64,000 nt of DNA from Dysgonomonas sp. 216 (lineage in GTDB: Bacteria; Bacteroidota; Bacteroidia; Bacteroidales; Dysgonomonadaceae): assembly GCF_010501065.1 (NCBI RefSeq), contig NZ_QVMM01000002.1:1-64000 (forward strand), written 5' to 3'. Below are positions 29,576-38,380 of the stretch, in pieces; position 1 is the first letter of the stretch, and each line of letters starts with the position of its first letter. Position numbers and translations under genes: made by a program. The notes under the pieces were generated by a model that had not been told where the DNA came from, did no database searches, and worked only from the letters and a program-made list of their open reading frames with translations.

Positions 29576-30709
29576 TTATTCTTTGTTTTTTTCTCTGTAC
29601 TGACTGGGGGTCATATGAAATTCATGTTTAAAGTACGAATTGAAATATTTTAAAGTATTAAAACCGACCATGTAAGATATTTCATTTATATTATACTGAC
29701 TATCAATCAATAACTGTGCTGCTTTTTTTAAACGAACCGACCGGATAAATTGGAGTGGAGTTAAATCGACTATAGATTGTAACTTCCTGTTTAAATGGGC
29801 TTTACTCAACCCTACATCTCGGCTCAAGTCTTCGGTTGAATACTCCGAATTATTGATGTTTTCTTCAACAAAACTCAATACTTTTTTAATCAACTCCTCG
29901 TCAAGAGAGGTGGTAGTAATATTACTGGGAGTAATTTCGATAGTTTTATGAAATAACTTTCTCCTGTTTTCTTGCTGTTCTATCAACTTTTTTATCCGTA
30001 CAGATAATAATTCAAAACTGAACGGTTTTGAAATATAAGAATCGGCACCGGCCTCATAAGCATAAATTTTAGATTCATTTGAAATTTTGGCAGTTAGAAG
30101 AATGAAAGGAATATGAGACGTTTGTATATTATTTTTAATTCGTTGACACAATTCAATCCCATTCATTTTAGGCATCATCAAATCGGAAATTATCAGATCG
30201 GGATATTCTGATAACACCAACCCTTCGGCTTGTTCTCCATCTATAGCATCAATTACATAATAATTTTCGCTAAGTTGTTCTGTTAAAAAATTCCGAAACT
30301 CTTCGTTATCCTCAACAACCAGAATCTTTTTTTTGTTATCTTTTTCTTTCGTACTTAGTAAAGCGATACTACTTATTATATTCTTCTCCTCATCTGGATA
30401 TTTGTCCTCGTTGTTCTTAGGCAGATCAGTAGGTATATAAACAGTAAAAGTACTGCCGATATTTATCTCGCTGCTTACCGTAATATCTCCATTATGCAAT
30501 TTGGTGTATTCTCTAACCAGATGCAAACCTATCCCACTTCCTGTCGATGTATCATCATGCTTTATCTGATAAAATCGATCGAATATATGAGGCAGGTCCT
30601 TTTCTTCAATGCCATATCCTGTGTCACTTATTTCTATTCTAATATATTCCTTATCGTTTCTGACAACTAATAGAAGTTCTTTATCACTACAAATAGGACA
30701 ATTTCGCAT
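29576..30709 (-). pseudogene. Truncated hybrid two-component regulator (kinase remnant - receiver - AraC)
   Basis: Only the C-terminal third of a hybrid two-component system remains. Residues 15-100 are the end of a histidine kinase ATPase domain (G1 ISDTGYGI, F-box IFDRFYQ, G2 GSGIGLHLV), but the N-box, the dimerisation/His domain, the membrane segment and the large periplasmic sensor are missing. A complete receiver domain (about 128-245; phospho-acceptor Asp in LIISDLMMPKMNG, Lys in ISKPF) and an AraC DNA-binding domain (about 275-375) follow. Intact proteins are usually about 1,300-1,400 residues. In-frame stop TAA lies two codons upstream of the ATG and no upstream kinase sequence is visible before GH35, so this is a 5'-deleted gene. 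The DNA-binding part could still be active if expressed. Confidence 0.75.
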
Positions 30710-30859
30710 TATTTATATGATATTTTGAAACATTCTGCCATAACGAATAGTATTTAACTATTTAAGATACCGAAATAAGATATCTTATATCCCTATCCGG
30801 ATATCGAAAAATAGTCGACACACTCCAACAAAAAATGCCATCCGGTTTTCATAAAAAAA

Positions 30860-30896
30860 TAGCGTAAGAATAAAACCATAGGCATATCTTACGCTA
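30860..30896 (-). terminator. Terminator after the GH35 gene
   Basis: A perfect 10-bp stem TAGCGTAAGA/TCTTACGCTA (30860-30869, 30887-30896) is followed on the minus strand by a run of T, 28 bp after the GH35 stop codon. Confidence 0.8.
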
Positions 30897-30923
30897 CATC
30901 TCATTATGAGGAATTTGAAATAT

Positions 30924-33398
30924 TTACATTTGACCTGTATACGATGCTATCTCCATAGCTCTTACAACTGCACCATTAACAGTTTGACGTAAACCCAGTG
31001 TTATCACATTTCTTCCACCTTTCTCTAAATTAAGCCAACATTCCGGAATATAATATTCACGTTGTGCTCCTCCTTCCCAATGACGACCGATATTGTGTCC
31101 GTTTACATAAATATAGCCGTTACCTGAAGCATTAATCAAGAGTCTCCATGTGTTTTCTTTCGCATTTTCGGGCAAAACGAATTCTGCCGTGTACCATGTC
31201 AGCATGGCATCTTGTTTTCCTTTGGGTTGAATATTATTACCTTTTCGGGGAATTTCATAAGTAGTATCTAATTGTACTGCCTCCCAATTCTTCGGTTCGA
31301 ACGAAGGCGATGTAAACCCGTTCTGAATACCAGCTAAATCCGTCGACACTTCCCATGTCAGTTTTTTCTGCAATATAGAATCATTAGCAGCTAACCCTGC
31401 TGCACGGATACCGCACAATTCTTCCATCGGAAAATAACCATGTTCGTGTCCGATATTCTCGTACACTACCACTATCTCGTTGTCCTTCTTACGCAGCAAG
31501 CCTTTTATATCAAATCGATTGTCATAATCAGTTTCATTGATGAAAGCAAAGGATTTATTGCGCTGACGAGTAACTTCCGAAACCCATTTTTCATCGGGAT
31601 ATAACCGTGGGGCAAGTTTTCCGTTTACCAATACGTTTACAATATCGCGCGAGAAGGTGTTAAATAACAGATGAGTATATTCATGTGCTTCCTTATCATT
31701 GAGTTTAAATTTAGAACGATAGCGTACATATCTGACATCGTTAACCTTTATTTCGGGTAAAGATACTCCATCAGCCAATGGCTGGTAATTTGCTTTTAAC
31801 CCATCTTCATTTATCTTTTTTGCTTTTGCTATACGAACAGATTTTACTTTTTCTTCTTTAAGATTCGGACGTTGGAAAAACCACCAAGAACCCTTCTCAG
31901 AAGCGGAGCCGGCAGGAATAATCAACACCTTGGTTTGCATAGGCTCTAACTCATAATCAATACCAAAAGCGGGTAAAGCGGATAAAGCAGCATTTTCTTT
32001 TACGTCAACCTTTATCAATACTTTATTTTCGTGTTGATCTACATTGTATATCGGTTCGCCCGATTCCGGATTTTCAGGAGTCACAATTGCCTTTCCCTGC
32101 ATCTTTTTGTCCGTAGAACTGTTATGTATGAATACAAAACGTGTTCCGTCTTCAGAGATACGTACCCCTCCTACAACTTCGGCAGGAGCATCCTTAAATG
32201 CACACACTCCCCCTTGCGAATGAATCAATTGAGAACCGTATTTATTAATAAATTCCCCCACATTTTTTGAAGCATAATACTTATATGAGCGGGCACCATT
32301 TTCCCTAATAGCTGCATTGTAATCGTATGTTGTGGTCTGTCCGCGGGCTCCCCAACCAGCAAAATGAGTTCCTCCCACATATACATACGGGAATATACCC
32401 GTAGATCCACCGGCAATCGACATCATGGAAATAGCATAAAAATGCCTGTCGTCAGAGAAATGCTCTTCACTCAATTTCCCCATTACGGTTGAAAACCATC
32501 CTCCCTGCAATTCGGTTACAAACCCGGGTGCATCCGGCTGCTTTTGTTTCAGGCTCTGCATACGTTTTGCACAGGTAATAGCATCTTTTTGTCCTACATA
32601 ATAGTTATCACAATCAAATACTTTCAACAAAACAGGATCATCACTACCTCTTGTTTGGTCAGTCATGCATGTAAATATAGGAATGGTTATACCAGCTTCC
32701 TGAGTAGTTTTATACATGCGTTGCAAAGCATATTCTTTGTTTTTGGTTTTATGGTGATTATACTCATTTTCAATCTGCATCAGTATAATACCTTTTTGCC
32801 CTTTGGGCTTATTGGTTATTTGCTCGTGTTCGATTAGTTTACATACAGCTTTGTACCAATGGTCGTGCCAGTCGAGATAACGATCGTCGGCACTACGAAG
32901 CCAAAACTTGTCGAATCCGTCGTCAAATCCGTCGGGGCGATATTTTGCCAGCCAACGGGGATAAGCTCCTCCGGCAAATTCAGCACATATAAATGCTCCG
33001 GGACGTGCTACCGTATAAAATCCAAATTCATTTTGAGCCATATCCAACCATTCCTTAAAAGCCGTAAGGTCAATTTGCGAATAGTCGTCAAGATCTTTGG
33101 GCATGCTCAGTTCATGCAGATTCCAAGGAATATAAGTTTCGACGGTATTAAATCCGGCTTCTTTTATTTTTGTAAAACGGTCGCGCCACAATTCTTTCGG
33201 CGTGCGAAAATAATGGAAGGCAGCACTGTAAATAAATATTTCCTTTCCTTCGATGCTTAAACATGAACCATTATAACGAATTCTTTCGGGATAAGGAAAA
33301 ATCTTCTTTGAAGAAGCATCCTCAACTTTAACTCCTGCTACGGAAGAGAATATTATCACAACCAGAAACAGAAACAACAAACTACTTTTTTTTACCAT
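30924..33398 (-). CDS. Secreted GH35 beta-galactosidase
   Basis: This 824-residue protein has a signal peptide (about 1-22). The GH35 barrel starts with the family stretch FIYSAAFHYFRTP (about 55-67) and VETYIPWNLHE. The acid/base is Glu212 in QIENEYN and the nucleophile Glu296 in GFVTELQGGW. C-terminal beta and galactose-binding-like domains end with GYIYVNGHNIGRHW and the ECWLNLEKG loop. It removes terminal beta-galactose, probably in the periplasm. It lies 61 bp downstream of the unrecognised secreted protein on the same strand, so the two form the second leftward arm of the cluster. Confidence 0.92.
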   Translation of the reverse strand: MVKKSSLLFLFLVVIIFSSVAGVKVEDASSKKIFPYPERIRYNGSCLSIEGKEIFIYSAAFHYFRTPKELWRDRFTKIKEAGFNTVETYIPWNLHELSMPKDLDDYSQIDLTAFKEWLDMAQNEFGFYTVARPGAFICAEFAGGAYPRWLAKYRPDGFDDGFDKFWLRSADDRYLDWHDHWYKAVCKLIEHEQITNKPKGQKGIILMQIENEYNHHKTKNKEYALQRMYKTTQEAGITIPIFTCMTDQTRGSDDPVLLKVFDCDNYYVGQKDAITCAKRMQSLKQKQPDAPGFVTELQGGWFSTVMGKLSEEHFSDDRHFYAISMMSIAGGSTGIFPYVYVGGTHFAGWGARGQTTTYDYNAAIRENGARSYKYYASKNVGEFINKYGSQLIHSQGGVCAFKDAPAEVVGGVRISEDGTRFVFIHNSSTDKKMQGKAIVTPENPESGEPIYNVDQHENKVLIKVDVKENAALSALPAFGIDYELEPMQTKVLIIPAGSASEKGSWWFFQRPNLKEEKVKSVRIAKAKKINEDGLKANYQPLADGVSLPEIKVNDVRYVRYRSKFKLNDKEAHEYTHLLFNTFSRDIVNVLVNGKLAPRLYPDEKWVSEVTRQRNKSFAFINETDYDNRFDIKGLLRKKDNEIVVVYENIGHEHGYFPMEELCGIRAAGLAANDSILQKKLTWEVSTDLAGIQNGFTSPSFEPKNWEAVQLDTTYEIPRKGNNIQPKGKQDAMLTWYTAEFVLPENAKENTWRLLINASGNGYIYVNGHNIGRHWEGGAQREYYIPECWLNLEKGGRNVITLGLRQTVNGAVVRAMEIASYTGQM

Positions 33399-33459
33399 AA
33401 GATTAACTTAAACACTTATATAACTTCAATTTATTTTCTTATTTTCAATAACCCTGTTA

Positions 33460-35820
33460 TCATTCAACGACCAAAATAACGGTTGAAAAAGGATTTACTT
33501 TCAGCACCTTGGAAGTTACAACGCTTTTACTGCTGAAATCAGTTACCTTTTTTGCGCCTGCCGGAATCTGAAGATCAAAGACTTTATCTGCTGAACAATT
33601 CATTCCTATCAGGTATTTACCGTATCTGAGCGTATAATAATCGGCTTTCCCTGCATAAATGCTTTCATTTCCGGGCTTGAATTTTATTCCGTCAGGTATT
33701 TTAGCTATCGGCAACACATCGCCGGCATGAATCGAAACACTTTGTTCGCCGGGATATCTGTGCCCGCCGTTTCCAAAACCGAAATCTGTCCAGTTTGGCC
33801 GAGTATAAAACAATCCACTGGGTTCAAATTCGCAATCCACCGCCACAACGGCAACTCGGTCATACGACGGGGTTATGTAATGCACTCTCGATAGATTATT
33901 AATCGCATATCTGGCACGCCAATAAAGCGACACATATAATATTTCATCTCCGCTTTTCAATGCTAATACTCCGTCTTCTTCATCCGTAAACAAATAATCG
34001 GGTTCACTCCATGTCATTGGCAATTTCTCGGAAGCCGAACCGATATTGGCTTTCACCCATTCGTACTGTTCGGGAAGGGGTAGTAAACTGGCAGTAATAC
34101 GGAAATTGTCATATTTCAACTGCTTGGCTACTTCTTTGAAGAATTGATTATCATCGAACATTTGTTTGGTATAACCCAACAGTGTTTTATCTTTTAAGGC
34201 AGTAACAACCTCAAGAGCCGTCCCGTCCCATGTCATACGCTGTGCATAAATCACTACACCCGGATATGAGGTGTCGCGCCAACCTACTACTGTTTCAACC
34301 CGCATTACCTGATTTCCTTCCGGATCAAGTGTCTGATATCGGAATGCCGCGCGGGCTTTAGCTATTTTTAAAAGCTGATCCCTGATGGCACGATCCCCTT
34401 CTCCTGCCGGAGTCGGACGAGTTGCTTCGTAAATTTGGGCCACCCAGTCAAGTACTTCGCCGTATGTTCCGACATAACCGAGTTCCTTAGTCAATCCTTT
34501 ACGGGTAAGCTGGATAAAGTCATCGCCCAACGGTTTTGCCGGACCTTCGGGAGTGTCACTTCCTAGCCACGGCTGCAAGCCAACCGATTCGTATAAATAA
34601 CGCAAAGCTTGTTTTTCGGGAAAAGCATCTTCCGATTTGAGGAATTGTAGCCCTTTATTAGAATAATATATACCGTAAAGGTCTTTAATCATCGACTGGT
34701 TAGTATACTGTATACGACGAGCCCTGTTCCAATCCCTGCTTTCTTTTAGCATTTGTGTATATGCTTTTCGTCGGCTAATATTTTGTCCGTCTTTAGAATC
34801 GACAGGCTGATCAAGATAAGGCTCCACTGTAGAATCCAATAACCATAATGACTCTCCTATCATGCCAAAACCAAACCAACCGGGATTAGGTGTAGCTTTG
34901 TCTCTATGGGCAAGTTCGGGATTATTGAGATACCTTAAATAAAGTGAGTCGATACTACTGACCAGACGTTCTATTGTTTGTTTCTTATTATAAGAAGGAG
35001 CCCATTTTACAGAATAAGATTTTGCCAGAAATTGTATTTGCATTTGAGTCAGGGGACGATCCGAATCCAATAACTTCTGAATTTCGGCTGATACCTTTTC
35101 CTTCACCTGATCAATAACTTCTTCACCCGGTGCAGTCCTTATTGTCGGATTTTTTTCTGGCATTCCTTGCTTTTCGTTTTTGTCGGGAACAAAATATCCT
35201 TCGTCATGAGTGTATAAAGCATAAATACCTCTGCAAGGGTCTGTCAGCGGTTTCTGATATTCCTCAAAATTACCACCGTATCCCCAAATCGGACCGTTAC
35301 TTCTAATTTCGAAATCAATATGCGTTTTTCCTTTTGTTACTGAAATAGGTAACGGATTTGTTTTATAATAAAACCGATTATTATAAGCTGGTTCGTCACT
35401 GCCATGATCCAACACATCGATATCACCCAAGTGCCGGTATCCGATTTGCTTTCCTTCTGCAAATAAAATAAGACGGCCTTTAGTAACATCGCTACCCCAG
35501 AATTTTACCGTGAAATAATTTTGTTTTTCGGGATTCACTTTCATTCTGAAACGGAAAGAACCTCCTTCCCAGCTTTTCTTTGCAGAGTCGGGCAATAATA
35601 CTAATGCCGTTTGCTTCAATCCGCCTTCTTCTATATTGAAATTATTCCCCGAAAAGCCGTGTTTCTCCAATTCTTTCTTATTACCAAAACCAATTTTATC
35701 AATTGTAGCTGCATTGGAATAAGCACAAAAAGAAAACAAAACTATTGCTGAAAATAAATGCTTTAATAAATTTTTGGATATTAGTAAGTAATCTCTCAAT
35801 ACATAAAAATTAAATCTCAT
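33460..35820 (-). CDS. Unrecognised large secreted protein in the glycoside hydrolase cluster
   Basis: I do not recognise the family. The start at 35820 is chosen over 35847 because it gives a shorter basic leader before a hydrophobic signal segment ending AYSNA; the mature protein is about 750 residues. An N-terminal beta-rich region (about 45-210; SFRFRMKVNP, FTVKFWGSDVTKGRLILFAEG) resembles a carbohydrate-binding beta-sandwich. A helical central part (about 230-500), rich in aromatic and Gly residues (GWFGFGMIGESLWLL, RDWNRARRIQYTNQSM), could be an alpha/alpha toroid. The end (about 600-786) is again beta-rich. Toroid plus sandwich occurs in polysaccharide lyases and several glycosidase families, so a catalytic role is plausible but unproven. 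It is upstream of GH35 in the same unit. Confidence 0.6.
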   Translation of the reverse strand: MRFNFYVLRDYLLISKNLLKHLFSAIVLFSFCAYSNAATIDKIGFGNKKELEKHGFSGNNFNIEEGGLKQTALVLLPDSAKKSWEGGSFRFRMKVNPEKQNYFTVKFWGSDVTKGRLILFAEGKQIGYRHLGDIDVLDHGSDEPAYNNRFYYKTNPLPISVTKGKTHIDFEIRSNGPIWGYGGNFEEYQKPLTDPCRGIYALYTHDEGYFVPDKNEKQGMPEKNPTIRTAPGEEVIDQVKEKVSAEIQKLLDSDRPLTQMQIQFLAKSYSVKWAPSYNKKQTIERLVSSIDSLYLRYLNNPELAHRDKATPNPGWFGFGMIGESLWLLDSTVEPYLDQPVDSKDGQNISRRKAYTQMLKESRDWNRARRIQYTNQSMIKDLYGIYYSNKGLQFLKSEDAFPEKQALRYLYESVGLQPWLGSDTPEGPAKPLGDDFIQLTRKGLTKELGYVGTYGEVLDWVAQIYEATRPTPAGEGDRAIRDQLLKIAKARAAFRYQTLDPEGNQVMRVETVVGWRDTSYPGVVIYAQRMTWDGTALEVVTALKDKTLLGYTKQMFDDNQFFKEVAKQLKYDNFRITASLLPLPEQYEWVKANIGSASEKLPMTWSEPDYLFTDEEDGVLALKSGDEILYVSLYWRARYAINNLSRVHYITPSYDRVAVVAVDCEFEPSGLFYTRPNWTDFGFGNGGHRYPGEQSVSIHAGDVLPIAKIPDGIKFKPGNESIYAGKADYYTLRYGKYLIGMNCSADKVFDLQIPAGAKKVTDFSSKSVVTSKVLKVNPFSTVILVVE

Positions 35821-36309
35821 TACAATTATTTTGATTAAAGTTAACAATAACGAACGCCTCTGATCAAACAGCTAACAAATGGTAATACTTTTGAGAACTT
35901 TTCAACCCTAATTTCTATAGTTTCAATCCGTAGTTCGTTCTCCGTTTATTACTATATTTTAAAACTAAATATCATTGAACTGCCTATTATTATCATAATC
36001 TTCGATCTGTGACAGATTATCTCCGTCATCTGATAATAACTCAATTCATTAGGAATTGTAGATATTGAGTATTTGAGAGTAAGATGAAATAACAGAACTA
36101 TAGATAAAAATAAACAAACACAAAAATCCGACTCTTCTCATTTACAAAAATAGGAAGTACACTTCAAAACAATTAGGTTATTTTGATCCAAAAACTGAGA
36201 CGTTTTGACACAAAAATGGTTTTCTCAATAATAACCCTAAAAGTTTTTCATCTAACCTTCAATCTTGTCCTCAATTATTTCACTTTAAATTTTGGATATG
36301 CATCCTTTT
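35821..36309. other. AT-rich upstream region of the unknown protein/GH35 arm
   Basis: About 490 bp without a gene, bounded by the start of the unknown secreted protein and the end of the erythromycin-esterase-like gene. It holds the direct-repeat pair at 36181-36216. Nothing else is recognised; a 74-codon rightward frame at 36183 runs into the antisense of the next gene and looks non-coding. Confidence 0.45.
36181..36216 (+). promoter_or_regulatory. Candidate operator: TTTTGA direct repeats, 22 bp apart
   Basis: TTTTGATCCAAAAA (36181-36194) and TTTTGACACAAAAA (36203-36216) match at 12 of 14 positions with a 22-bp period, as in the pair at 24111. It lies about 360 bp upstream of the start at 35820. 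Confidence 0.4.
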
Positions 36310-38142
36310 TTATTTTAGTAGTAATGAAAACTCTTTTTCTTTCTGCCAATACATATCTTCCTCTATTTTTTGCCTTTTATTACTATCATAAATCTCTTTT
36401 TTTATAGATTGGCTATTTTTTATAAAAAGAATTCCATCTACCCTGTTTTTTATTGAAGGATAATATTCGAACTGTTTATGTTTGGTCTTAGGTCCATGGC
36501 TAAATAAAAGCCGCATACTCGTGATATTATCATTTATTCGATCAGAAGGATAATAAAAATTATCGTATTGAGAATTCAGAGCTCGATATTCAAAACTACA
36601 AAAGGGAGGGCTTTCTAACTCTTCTATATAGTAAGATACACTTGTTTGTTCATTCATTCTGCTACCTTTTCCTGTTGTTATAGCAATACTTGCATATTTT
36701 TCCGAAAATTCTTTATTTAAGTAATATCCAAAACTGAGAACAAAAGATCTGGAAGGTGCTGAGTTTATTTTATTTAGATGCCCATAATGATAATATATAA
36801 GAATCTTTCTATCGTCACTGACAAAGTTCTCCTGTAAAAATCTGAAATTCTTGAACAGTAATTTATCACGAAAAGCAATTTGGGCATACTTTTCTCTTTC
36901 TCTTTTAGTATCATAATAAATAGACAGATTATCCAAATATTGTCGAAAAGTATAAATAAATAATTTCAGATTTTGCTTTCCTAATATCTCGTTCAACATA
37001 GCTTCATTTCTGTCGATATAGGAAAATATTGAATTATAATCTTCTTTAAAATTATGAACAAGCTTTAATAAAGGAAGTAGCTTTTGTCCATTTACTCTAT
37101 TACTCTTGAATACAGCAAATAAATAATCGAAACAATAGGAATGCCCCATTAAACGATGATCTTTATCTACACCCCAAAAAAGCACCTTCTTTGTCGTATT
37201 TTCGTTATAAGCTCGGAGCCATTGTAGAAAATCAAAAAAAACAGAATCCGATATATGTATATAATTTTTGAAATTCTGATGGAGATATTTCATAGCTTCG
37301 CCTGTTATCTGTCCTTGAACATACATATTAAAGGTCATAGCCATATCTATCGGAAGTTCAACTAAAACATATCCGCAATTATTATTGATAATCTGATCCT
37401 TAATAAACTCAAAGGCAAATTTATTTAAGGATTCACTACCATGCAGTGTTTCTCCAATACCTATTATTTGTTTTGTTCCTAGAAAATCATTTACTGCATT
37501 GGATTGTATAAAACGGGACGAATCGCCTTCCCAATTTTCGGAAACAGGAGATATAAAATCTGTATTTAATGAGCCTTGTGTATCACATTTTGCAATATCA
37601 TATTCTTCCCCTCTAAAATTTATTTTTGTTTCTTCTATACATATATATTGGTCTTCTAAAGTATTAATGTCACATATTGTGTCACCAAAGGCTTCGATCA
37701 AGATCGTTATTTGATCAATATCCGACAACGGAAACTTCAATTCTCTTTTTGTCAAGCAGTTTTTTGTATTAATGTCAAGCGAATCTTCATAGATTAATTG
37801 ATCATTTAGATTCCTACCCAAAACACGAAGAGTAGCCTTGTCTATATTCTTACACTTATTTAAAATGGACACTTTTCCTGTTTCGGGGCAGTTCTCTTTT
37901 GCTAATATTGTAGTATAATGCAACGAAGCAGCAACAGGTTTATATTCTATTATAAATCTCTCAGGAAATGCATATAATGCCGATTTCTTTTTCAGCAAAT
38001 CGTTTTTGATTTTCCAGTTTGTTGAAAATTGCCAGTCTTTAGATGTTAAATTATAATTGTTATATTGGTTTTCTCCTTTTTTTCCACAGGAATAGAGAAT
38101 GAAAAATATAGAAATAGAATAAATAGTAATTATTTTAGACAT
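36310..38142 (-). CDS. Erythromycin-esterase-like lipoprotein
   Basis: The start at 38142 is preferred because it yields a lipoprotein signal (MSKIITIYSISIFFILYSC, lipobox Cys at 19); the longer frame starts at 38211, almost touching tRNA-Asn. The mature protein has a beta-rich N-terminal part (about 20-190) and a domain of the erythromycin esterase (EreA) family: GIGETLHGSESLNKFAFEF, VLVELPIDMAMTF, FWGVDKDH, and YYHYGHLNK in the position of the catalytic-site His. The family hydrolyses cyclic esters in resistance enzymes, but most homologues, particularly lipoproteins in Bacteroidetes, have no known substrate. It is next to the glycoside hydrolase cluster and is low in G+C. Confidence 0.78.
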   Translation of the reverse strand: MSKIITIYSISIFFILYSCGKKGENQYNNYNLTSKDWQFSTNWKIKNDLLKKKSALYAFPERFIIEYKPVAASLHYTTILAKENCPETGKVSILNKCKNIDKATLRVLGRNLNDQLIYEDSLDINTKNCLTKRELKFPLSDIDQITILIEAFGDTICDINTLEDQYICIEETKINFRGEEYDIAKCDTQGSLNTDFISPVSENWEGDSSRFIQSNAVNDFLGTKQIIGIGETLHGSESLNKFAFEFIKDQIINNNCGYVLVELPIDMAMTFNMYVQGQITGEAMKYLHQNFKNYIHISDSVFFDFLQWLRAYNENTTKKVLFWGVDKDHRLMGHSYCFDYLFAVFKSNRVNGQKLLPLLKLVHNFKEDYNSIFSYIDRNEAMLNEILGKQNLKLFIYTFRQYLDNLSIYYDTKREREKYAQIAFRDKLLFKNFRFLQENFVSDDRKILIYYHYGHLNKINSAPSRSFVLSFGYYLNKEFSEKYASIAITTGKGSRMNEQTSVSYYIEELESPPFCSFEYRALNSQYDNFYYPSDRINDNITSMRLLFSHGPKTKHKQFEYYPSIKNRVDGILFIKNSQSIKKEIYDSNKRQKIEEDMYWQKEKEFSLLLK

Positions 38143-38173
38143 CGTTTTTTTTAGATAATTTATTCGCATAAAT

Positions 38174-38208
38174 AAAAAAGCGATTAAGATCTTAAATCTT
38201 AACCGCTT
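38174..38208 (-). terminator. Terminator after tRNA-Asn
   Basis: The imperfect stem AAGCG-TTAAGAT/ATCTTAA-CGCTT (38178-38208) is followed on the minus strand by six T. It starts 11 bp beyond the tRNA 3' end and is very similar to the hairpin at 19833-19863. Confidence 0.75.
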
Positions 38209-38218
38209 CATTCTTTTG

Positions 38219-38292
38219 CTCTTCCTCTTGGACTTGAACCAAGGACCCTCTGATTAACAGTCAGATGCTCTAACCGACTGAGCTAAGGAAGA
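38219..38292 (-). tRNA. tRNA-Asn (anticodon GTT)
   Basis: The minus strand folds as a complete cloverleaf: acceptor TCTTCCT/AGGAAGA, D stem GCTC/GAGC with AGTCGGTTA loop, anticodon stem TCTGA/TCAGA with loop CTGTTAA (anticodon GTT), a 5-base variable loop, T stem CTTGG/CCAAG with TTCAAGT loop, and discriminator G. The CCA end is not encoded. Length is 74 bases. A promoter lies directly upstream and a terminator directly downstream. Confidence 0.97.
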
Positions 38293-38301
38293 ATTCGGAT
38301 G

Positions 38302-38332
38302 CAAAGATAATTATCTTTTTTAAATACACAAA
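38302..38332 (-). promoter_or_regulatory. Promoter of tRNA-Asn
   Basis: On the minus strand TTTG (38332-38329), a 19-bp spacer and TATCTTTG (38309-38302) give a perfect Bacteroidetes primary sigma promoter, 9 bp before the tRNA 5' end. Confidence 0.85.
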
Positions 38333-38350
38333 AGAATTTATTTTTAAATG

Positions 38351-38358
38351 TATCTTTG
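38351..38358 (+). promoter_or_regulatory. -7 element of the MscS gene
   Basis: TATCTTTG, 22 bp before the start at 38381 and divergent from the tRNA promoter. No clear -33 element. Confidence 0.5.
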
Positions 38359-38380
38359 TCATGTTTACAAAGCTTAGGAT

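Noticed and set aside
19922..35820. SusC/SusD transporter pair for the glycoside hydrolase cluster
   Set aside because: I looked for a TonB-dependent receptor and a SusD-like lipoprotein on both strands and found neither.
36183..36407. 74-codon rightward frame next to the Ere-like gene
   Set aside because: Low-complexity Phe/Leu-rich translation of AT-rich DNA, partly antisense to the Ere-like gene.
36310..38142. Calling the Ere-like gene an antibiotic resistance gene
   Set aside because: The homology is remote and the protein is a lipoprotein; family membership alone does not support macrolide resistance.
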